Shown here: one piece after another, positions 7,101-11,361 of the stretch
How the letters are laid out: the number at the start of each line of letters is the position of its first letter
Numbering within the stretch: the first letter of the stretch is position 1
Assembly (NCBI GenBank): GCA_937936695.1
Contig: CALHCK010000049.1
Location: forward strand, 1 to 11,361
DNA from: an uncultured Polaribacter sp.
GTDB taxonomy: Bacteria; Bacteroidota; Bacteroidia; Flavobacteriales; Flavobacteriaceae
Reading direction: 5' to 3'
Length of the DNA: 11,361 nt
Translations under genes and position numbers: made by a program
The notes under the pieces: model-generated
Seen by the model: the letters and a program-made list of their open reading frames with translations, nothing else
Told to the model about the DNA's origin: nothing
Database searches by the model: none

Positions 7101-8036
7101 CTATTCTTTTACTATTTTTCTAACTGCTATTTTTCCTTCTGTATTTTCAACTTTTAATATATAAACTCCAGATAAAACATTACTTAGATTTAAAACAGTG
7201 TTATTTGTTTCTAGTATTTTTTTACCCAACAATGTAAAAATTTGTACTTGTTTTAAATTTTGTGACATCTCTATATTTAAAATAGAAGTGGTTGGGTTGG
7301 GGTATATAGATACCGAGTTGTTTAAACTAACCTCACCTACACTTAAAGTAGAACAATTTGTACTATAACTTGCTATGGCATCTTTTAAAGCAGACCAATT
7401 GGCATTGGCATAAGTAAAATCATCTACTTGTATACAGTTTAAGTTTGGATTATTAGTAAAATTTGAATTAAGAACATCAAAGTTTAAATTATTCCCATTT
7501 GCTATATTTAAATTTGTCAATGCACTATTCTCTACATTTAATCTGGTTAAATTTATATTAGTAGACAAATCTAAATTTAAAAAAGTAATGTTAGCATAAA
7601 TTAAAGTTCTTAAAGCTGTGTTTACAGATACATCTAAACTTGTTAATGGAGTATTAGAAACCCATAGTTCTTCTAAAGCTGTATTGACCGATAAATCTAT
7701 GTTTGTTAATAATGTATTGTCAGGAATCCATAATTGTTCTAAAGCCGTATTATTAGACAAATCTATACTTGTTAGTGAAGTACTAATACATCTTAACCAT
7801 CTAAGATTATGGAATTCTTCTATCCCCGTTAAATCCGTAATAGTAGGGGTGTTTACAATGTATAAAAGCCCAGTAAATGCATTCGCTTCTTCTACAGAAA
7901 TCTCAAAATCTAGATCCGTATTTACAGGTGTACTTAATAAATAATTTTTAAAATTCGGATCAGGAATATTTACATTTTGTGAAAACCCTAACGAAGCGAT
8001 GCATATTGAAATAATTAAAAAAAAGATTGCCTTCAT
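7101..8036 (-). CDS. Secreted EF-hand/leucine-rich-repeat protein with T9SS type A sorting domain (short paralog)
   Basis: This 311-residue protein begins with a signal peptide (MKAIFF..., cleavage likely after GFSQ, residue 20). The mature part opens with NIPDPNFKNYLL, a cap shared with the neighbouring paralog. Residues 39-50 (NTDLDFEISVEE) fit a 12-residue EF-hand-like loop, with N, D, D, E and E at positions 1, 3, 5, 7 and 12. DLTGIEEF (68-75) then leads into four or five LRR-like repeats of 20-23 residues with the pattern LTSLDVSVNTALxxL (about 76-190). The module closes with NCIQVDD and a YSTNC cysteine motif (about 200-228). Residues 240-311 form a T9SS type A sorting domain (SIYPNPTTS ... 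GVYILKVENTEGK ... KIVKE). The product should cross the outer membrane by T9SS and be released or anchored at the surface. It lies 77 bp downstream of the longer paralog, probably in one operon. Binding partner unknown. Confidence 0.88.
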   Translation of the reverse strand: MKAIFFLIISICIASLGFSQNVNIPDPNFKNYLLSTPVNTDLDFEISVEEANAFTGLLYIVNTPTITDLTGIEEFHNLRWLRCISTSLTSIDLSNNTALEQLWIPDNTLLTNIDLSVNTALEELWVSNTPLTSLDVSVNTALRTLIYANITFLNLDLSTNINLTRLNVENSALTNLNIANGNNLNFDVLNSNFTNNPNLNCIQVDDFTYANANWSALKDAIASYSTNCSTLSVGEVSLNNSVSIYPNPTTSILNIEMSQNLKQVQIFTLLGKKILETNNTVLNLSNVLSGVYILKVENTEGKIAVRKIVKE

Positions 8037-8057
8037 AATGTTATAATAATTAAAACA

Positions 8058-8115
8058 TTAAGTTGAATACATATTTTAAACGCATCCAACTTAAATGATT
8101 GACTAAATATGTATT
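8058..8115. repeat. Interleaved inverted repeats between the two T9SS genes
   Basis: Two perfect inverted repeats overlap in order A-B-A'-B'. TTAAGTTG (8058-8065) pairs with CAACTTAA (8087-8094). AATACATATTT (8066-8076) pairs with AAATATGTATT (8105-8115), the last arm overlapping the stop codon of the upstream gene. The two stems cannot form together as ordinary nested hairpins; they are either alternatives or a pseudoknot. No U-run follows, so this is not a typical terminator. Confidence 0.5.
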
Positions 8116-9868
8116 ACTCTTTTACAAAACGTTTGGTGATAACATTTCCTGTTATGCTTTCTATTTTAATAAGATATAGCCCGTTGTCTAAATTTTTAGT
8201 AGTTACAGTATTAGATGTGGTTGTTAAAACCTCAGCTCCTAAAACAGAATAAATAGTAGCTCGTTTTAAGTTTTGTGACATCTCTATGTTTAAAATCGAA
8301 GTACTTGGGTTTGGATATAAAGAGACTGAATTAGAAGTACTGTTAAACGCATCGACACTTAAACTACCACTGCAATTTGTACTATAACTTGCTGTAGCGT
8401 CTTTAAATGGCCAATTTGAAGTACTAAAGGCTACATCATCTACTTGTATACAGGTTAGATTTGGGTTATTTTTAGCATTAAATCCTTCACGAGGTGTCCC
8501 AACAATATCCATAAAGCTAGTGTTATTACCGTTAGCTATATTTAGACTAGATAAATTATTATTTTGACACGAAAGATAAAATAAATTGGTATTTGCAGAA
8601 ACATCTAAACTTGTTAATAAATTAGAACCACAAAAGAAGACTCCTAAAGCTGTATTATTAGAAATATCTAAACTGGTTAATTGATTATTAAAGCACCATA
8701 AGCCAGTAATATTAGTAAAAGCTTCAATTCCTGTTAAATCAGCAATATTTTTATTAGAAACATTTACAGTACCCGTAAAAGCAGTTGCTTCTGCACAGCT
8801 AATCTCTGTATCTCCATCGATGTTAATTGTGGTATCTGCAAGCAATGCCGCTTTAAAGTTGGCATCTGGGATGTTTACGTTGCATACCGAGCTGCAATTT
8901 GTACTATAACTTGCCTGACGGTTTTTTTCCCATAACCTAGGGTCAGGTGTAAATCCTGTGTCTATCTGAATACAAGTTAAATTAGTATTTCCTGTTGCAC
9001 CAAATGAGTTAATATTGGTGTTTGTTCCGCTTGCTATGTTTATTTGTGTTAAATTAGTGTTGTCTAGTATGGCTACAAACCGAAGTGCTGGGTTAGCAGA
9101 TAAATCTATAGAAGTAAGGGTGTTATTTTGTTGTATATCTACCGCTTGTAACAAAGGATTACTACTAAGATCTATAGCTGTTAAATTATTATTGTAAAAA
9201 GTCATATTAATTACACTCGTAAATGCTTCTATCCCTGTTATATCAGTTATGGGACTTCCAAAACTTTCTACTTGTAAAATCCCTGTATATCCTGCAGCTT
9301 CAGAGCACTGTATTTCATTATCCCTATTAGCATCTAATCCAGGAATTGCCAGTAGATACTGTTTGAAATTTGCATCAGGAATATTTACTACACAGGGTGT
9401 AAACATAATTTTATCTATACCATATTCATCTAAATCACCTGCATTTACAGGTTCTATTTTTATCTCGGATACATTAGTCCAGTTGAGTGTTATTGTTTGT
9501 GCATTTTGGTTTTGAGGTATATTTACAACAGAACCTGATCCCGCTCTTATTGGTGTAATTTTCCATCCTCCACTTGTATTTACCTCAAATACTTCAATGC
9601 TTTGTATGTTAATACCTGGGTCAAACGAAAGATATGCTGCTGGTTCAGGCTGCTGATTAATAACTTTATTTCCTGAAGCTCCAGTTAGTAGAAGAATAGG
9701 TGTGTTATTTTCTACTCTAAACCCTGCACTTATATTATTGATATTTTCAACCGCCAACGAGTTTGGATTTACACGATTGCCCTGTATATTCGCATTATCC
9801 CAGTCAAAAATCTGTGCATGACCTAAAGCTGTAATTAATGTAATTAATAAAAGTAATTTTGTTTTCAT
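8114..9868 (-). CDS. Secreted two-module EF-hand/leucine-rich-repeat protein with T9SS type A sorting domain (long paralog)
   Basis: The chosen ATG gives 584 residues and places a signal peptide (MKTKLLLLITLITALGHAQ, 1-19) at the N-terminus. An in-frame ATG at 9958 would add 30 residues ahead of it and run through the promoter and direct repeats, so it is rejected. Residues 20-159 form an unrecognised, probably beta-rich domain. Two tandem modules follow (about 161-326 and 331-499). Each has an NIPDANFK cap, an EF-hand-like loop (DANRDNEIQCSE at 179-190; NIDGDTEISCAE at 349-360), a TGIEAF segment, three or four LRR-like repeats (for example NNQLTSLDISNNTAL), a TCIQ motif and a YSTNC end. Residues 515-584 are a T9SS type A domain (SLYPNPSTS ... 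NGLYLIKIE ... RFVKE). Paired cysteines at module ends could form disulfides outside the cell. It is divergent from the histidine kinase, which may control it. Modules of this kind recur in Flavobacteriaceae surface proteins; the ligand is unknown. Confidence 0.88.
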   Translation of the reverse strand: MKTKLLLLITLITALGHAQIFDWDNANIQGNRVNPNSLAVENINNISAGFRVENNTPILLLTGASGNKVINQQPEPAAYLSFDPGINIQSIEVFEVNTSGGWKITPIRAGSGSVVNIPQNQNAQTITLNWTNVSEIKIEPVNAGDLDEYGIDKIMFTPCVVNIPDANFKQYLLAIPGLDANRDNEIQCSEAAGYTGILQVESFGSPITDITGIEAFTSVINMTFYNNNLTAIDLSSNPLLQAVDIQQNNTLTSIDLSANPALRFVAILDNTNLTQINIASGTNTNINSFGATGNTNLTCIQIDTGFTPDPRLWEKNRQASYSTNCSSVCNVNIPDANFKAALLADTTINIDGDTEISCAEATAFTGTVNVSNKNIADLTGIEAFTNITGLWCFNNQLTSLDISNNTALGVFFCGSNLLTSLDVSANTNLFYLSCQNNNLSSLNIANGNNTSFMDIVGTPREGFNAKNNPNLTCIQVDDVAFSTSNWPFKDATASYSTNCSGSLSVDAFNSTSNSVSLYPNPSTSILNIEMSQNLKRATIYSVLGAEVLTTTSNTVTTKNLDNGLYLIKIESITGNVITKRFVKE

Positions 9869-9894
9869 AAAGTTGTGTTTAATTTTTAACACTT

Positions 9895-9902
9895 CAAAAC
9901 TA
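9895..9902 (-). promoter_or_regulatory. Candidate -7 promoter element for the T9SS operon
   Basis: On the - strand this reads TAGTTTTG, an exact match to TAnnTTTG, 26 bases before the ATG at 9868. A TTTG -33-like element is present at 9931-9928 on the - strand, but the 25-bp spacer is a little longer than the usual 17-23. That weak -33 spacing would fit an activator-dependent promoter, with the direct repeats just upstream. Confidence 0.5.
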
Positions 9903-9934
9903 CTTTTAAAAAATGTTTTAAATAGTTCAAAAAA

Positions 9935-9990
9935 CCATCCATTCGCTCCATAAAACAATCATTTGAGTCAAAAAACAACCATTTGATTCA
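9935..9990. repeat. Three direct repeats with exact 20-bp period (candidate operator)
   Basis: Copies lie at 9935-9950, 9955-9970 and 9975-9990. Copies 2 and 3 read ACAATCATTTGAGTCA and ACAACCATTTGATTCA (14 of 16 identical); copy 1, CCATCCATTCGCTCCA, keeps 9 of 16 against copy 2. Each copy is preceded by an A-tract. The spacing equals about two helical turns, so all copies face the same side of the DNA. The array lies between two divergent candidate promoters, about 45-100 bp upstream of the inferred T9SS-operon transcription start, a typical activator position. The binding protein is unknown; a response regulator partner of the adjacent kinase is the natural guess. Confidence 0.6.
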
Positions 9991-10039
9991 ATTGTGTGTT
10001 TTGTATAAGGAAAGTTTATTACATTTAATTGAAGAATAA

Positions 10040-10047
10040 TACATTTG
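10040..10047 (+). promoter_or_regulatory. Candidate -7 promoter element for the small ORF and histidine kinase
   Basis: TACATTTG matches TAnnTTTG exactly. A partial -33 element (TTTA at 10015-10018, 21-bp spacer) lies upstream. The inferred transcript start near 10053 gives the 34-codon ORF at 10070 a leader of only about 17 bases and puts the ORF on the kinase mRNA. Confidence 0.5.
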
Positions 10048-10069
10048 CTAAAAATGGAATCTTTAAAAG

Positions 10070-10174
10070 ATGTTGAAAACAATTTATAACCAACTACTAA
10101 ACACACCTATATTAAGAATTGGTATTATAATAAAGAGTCTTTTTTGCAGTACACAAATAAAATACGATTTTTAA
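10070..10174 (+). CDS. Small ORF (34 aa) sharing the N-terminal motif of the downstream histidine kinase
   Basis: The peptide begins MLKTIYNQLLNTPILRIGI and ends after IKYDF at TAA 10172-10174. That stop directly abuts the kinase ATG at 10175, in the same frame. An in-frame stop at 10064-10066 makes 10070 the only nearby ATG start. Aligned to the kinase start, M(L/I)KT-x4-LLN(T/S)PILRIGI, 13 of 19 residues are identical. Nine of those 13 use a different synonymous codon, including Pro, Arg, Ile, Gly and Asn. That pattern suggests that the peptide sequence, rather than just the DNA, has been kept. A weaker match may continue at STQ versus STK. It could be a leader peptide coupling translation to the kinase, a mimic of the kinase N-terminus, or a relic of a duplicated kinase start. 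No known family is recognised, and translation has not been shown. Confidence 0.5.
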   Translation: MLKTIYNQLLNTPILRIGIIIKSLFCSTQIKYDF

Positions 10175-10203
10175 ATGATAAAGACATGTCTTAAAAGACT
10201 CTT
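10133..10203 (+). promoter_or_regulatory. Possible mRNA fold enclosing the kinase start codon
   Basis: AAGAGTCTTTT (10133-10143, inside the small ORF) is perfectly complementary to AAAAGACTCTT (10193-10203, kinase codons 7-10). The enclosed 49 nt hold the small-ORF stop and the kinase ATG. A 12-bp perfect palindrome, AAGACATGTCTT (10181-10192), abuts the right arm, and AAAGAC at 10180-10185 can compete for the left arm. Ribosomes on the small ORF would melt the left arm, so this could be a translation-coupling switch. No folding energy was computed. Confidence 0.4.
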
Positions 10204-11361
10204 AAATTCACCAATATTAAGGATAGGGATAACCAGCAGCACAAAACCAAACACCGAAAAAAAAATCTATTTGGTGAATATTATCTGTGTTTTACACCTT
10301 ATTTCTTTTATTCAAGTTGTTATTTTAGGTTCTTTTTTTGATGAAAGGCTTATTAGTCAAGCATCTCTTATTGGTTATTTGGCAGCCACCTCTATTTTTA
10401 TTTTTGTTTTCTATTTACAATCCATCTATCTATATAAATTGGCTAAAACATTATTTATACTCACCTCGTTTTTAACCTGCTTTATTTTTGATGTATATAT
10501 CTCACCAGATGTACATGCAGAGTTTTTTTACATTATACCACCTTTAGTATCACTTATTATTTTTGATTCTAAAACAATGCCAATTATATATCTGTGCCTT
10601 TCTATCTTCCTTTTTCTTGATGTTATGCATTTAAAAAATGGCATAAATGTAAATCAAAGCCATTTTTCTGTGTTCTTTATAATTTTATTTCTTATTACTC
10701 TTTTTTTAATTGAAACCAATAATGCCTCTGAACAGAAACTAAAAACGCAAAAAATAAAATTAACTGAGCTTAATGAATTTAAATCACATTTCTTTGTAAA
10801 CTTATCTCACGAAATTCGTACACCACTTACCCTTATACAAGGACATGCTTCTCAAATTGACTTAAACACATCAAAAGACAAAACACAAGAGCAGATTAAT
10901 GTTATAAAATATCAATCGGAACAAATTAATGATATTATTAATAACATTTTAGACCTAAGCAAAATAGACACCAATGAGTTTAGATTAAAAACTAAATACA
11001 TAAATGTTTGTACTTTTTTAAATAAACATTACACTAATTTTAAAGAGTTGTTTACCTCTAAAGGTATTAGTTTTTCTATTATAAATAATAGCGAAAGTTT
11101 AGCATTTAAAGTTGATGATTATATGTTCTCTAAATCTATTAATAATCTACTTACCAATAGCTTAAAATTTACACCTTCTGGCGGAACTGTAACTTTAGAA
11201 GCTTATCTAGAAAACCAAACTCTAATAATTGAAGTGTCTGACACTGGAATTGGAATACCACAAAAAGATATTAATCGAATTTTTGAACGCTTTTTTCAAT
11301 CAAAAAATCATATTACTAAAAGTCAAGGTAGTGGAATTGGTTTATCTTTTACTAAAAGTAT
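10175..11361 (+). CDS. Membrane sensor histidine kinase (3' end cut off by the window)
   Basis: The ATG at 10175 is preceded immediately by an in-frame TAA, so the start is well fixed; 395 codons are visible and the frame runs off the end. A 30-residue N-terminal stretch carries the LLNSPILRIGI motif. About six membrane segments follow (roughly 31-52, 63-82, 91-106, 117-131, 135-150 and 163-180) with only short loops, so sensing is probably within or at the membrane. After a short helical linker comes the HisKA domain with H212 in NLSHEIRTPL. The HATPase_c domain has the N box NLLTNSLKFTP (N324, N328), the G1 box SDTGIGIP (D356), the F box IFERFFQ (369-375) and the G2 box GSGIGLSF (385-392), so it should be catalytically active. 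Whether a receiver and AraC-type domain follow, as in Bacteroidota hybrid kinases, cannot be seen. It is divergent from the T9SS operon and shares the intergenic repeats with it. Confidence 0.93.
   Translation, partial: MIKTCLKRLLNSPILRIGITSSTKPNTEKKIYLVNIICVLHLISFIQVVILGSFFDERLISQASLIGYLAATSIFIFVFYLQSIYLYKLAKTLFILTSFLTCFIFDVYISPDVHAEFFYIIPPLVSLIIFDSKTMPIIYLCLSIFLFLDVMHLKNGINVNQSHFSVFFIILFLITLFLIETNNASEQKLKTQKIKLTELNEFKSHFFVNLSHEIRTPLTLIQGHASQIDLNTSKDKTQEQINVIKYQSEQINDIINNILDLSKIDTNEFRLKTKYINVCTFLNKHYTNFKELFTSKGISFSIINNSESLAFKVDDYMFSKSINNLLTNSLKFTPSGGTVTLEAYLENQTLIIEVSDTGIGIPQKDINRIFERFFQSKNHITKSQGSGIGLSFTKS

Noticed and set aside
7618..7944. A 108-codon open frame on the + strand opposite the short T9SS protein
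   Set aside because: It is antisense to a gene with a clear signal peptide, LRR repeats and T9SS domain; its repetitive sequence simply mirrors the LRR repeats, and it shows no family features.
8093..8101. A possible fourth copy of the direct-repeat motif (AAATGATTG, complement of CAATCATTT) between the T9SS genes
   Set aside because: Only nine bases match, in the opposite orientation, and it falls within the interleaved inverted repeats; this is likely chance in A+T-rich sequence.
9015..9515. Two + strand open frames (9015-9197 and 9249-9515) opposite the long T9SS protein
   Set aside because: Both are shadows of the LRR coding sequence on the other strand, with no recognisable domain or promoter.
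9869..9958. N-terminal extension of the long T9SS protein to an ATG at 9958
   Set aside because: It would put 30 residues before a classic signal peptide and translate the -7 element and one of the direct repeats.
9935..9990. The three 20-bp-period repeats as a CRISPR array
   Set aside because: There are no unique spacers of typical length, the units are short and diverged, and no cas genes are nearby; a protein-binding array fits better.

Overview
The window looks like chromosome from a low-GC Bacteroidota, most likely a marine or aquatic Flavobacteriaceae member. The evidence is the strongly A+T-rich DNA, two secreted proteins with type IX secretion (T9SS) C-terminal sorting domains, several sites matching the Bacteroidota -7 promoter consensus TAnnTTTG, and almost no Shine-Dalgarno sequences. 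No rRNA, tRNA, insertion sequence, integrase or CRISPR array was seen.

Layout. Positions 1-937 hold the 3' part of a membrane polyferredoxin (NosR/NapH-like), closed by a hairpin at 951-990. A + strand cluster follows: a secreted MORN/YwqK-like repeat protein (1007-1486) and three glycosyltransferases, namely a DPM1-like GT2 (1483-2175), a processive cellulose-synthase-like GT2 (2175-3668) and a GT-C polyprenol-dependent mannosyltransferase-like membrane protein (3668-5026). All three junctions overlap by 1-4 bases, so the four genes are almost certainly one transcription and translation unit, probably making a cell-envelope glycan or glycolipid. Next are a LacI-family repressor (5089-6117) and a Cof-type HAD phosphatase (6140-6949), probably co-transcribed. 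A strong terminator hairpin at 7058-7092 separates these genes from convergent - strand genes.

The - strand carries two tandem paralogous secreted proteins (7101-8036 and 8114-9868). Each has a signal peptide, one or two modules made of an EF-hand-like loop followed by short leucine-rich repeats, and a T9SS type A sorting domain. Divergent from them on the + strand is a sensor histidine kinase (10175 to beyond the window end). It is preceded, in the same frame and separated only by a TAA stop, by a 34-codon small ORF (10070-10174) whose first 19 residues match the first 19 residues of the kinase at 13 positions, mostly through synonymous codons.

The 200-bp region between the secreted-protein gene and the small ORF holds two outward-facing TAnnTTTG elements and three direct repeats spaced exactly 20 bp apart (9935-9990). 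An 11-bp complementary pair (10133-10143 with 10193-10203) brackets the kinase start codon. The small ORF, RNA fold, phased repeats, kinase and secreted EF-hand/LRR proteins together are the most interesting part of the window. They look like a sensor locus controlling a surface-protein operon with a leader peptide derived from, or mimicking, the kinase N-terminus. The sequence features are seen directly; the regulatory reading is inference.
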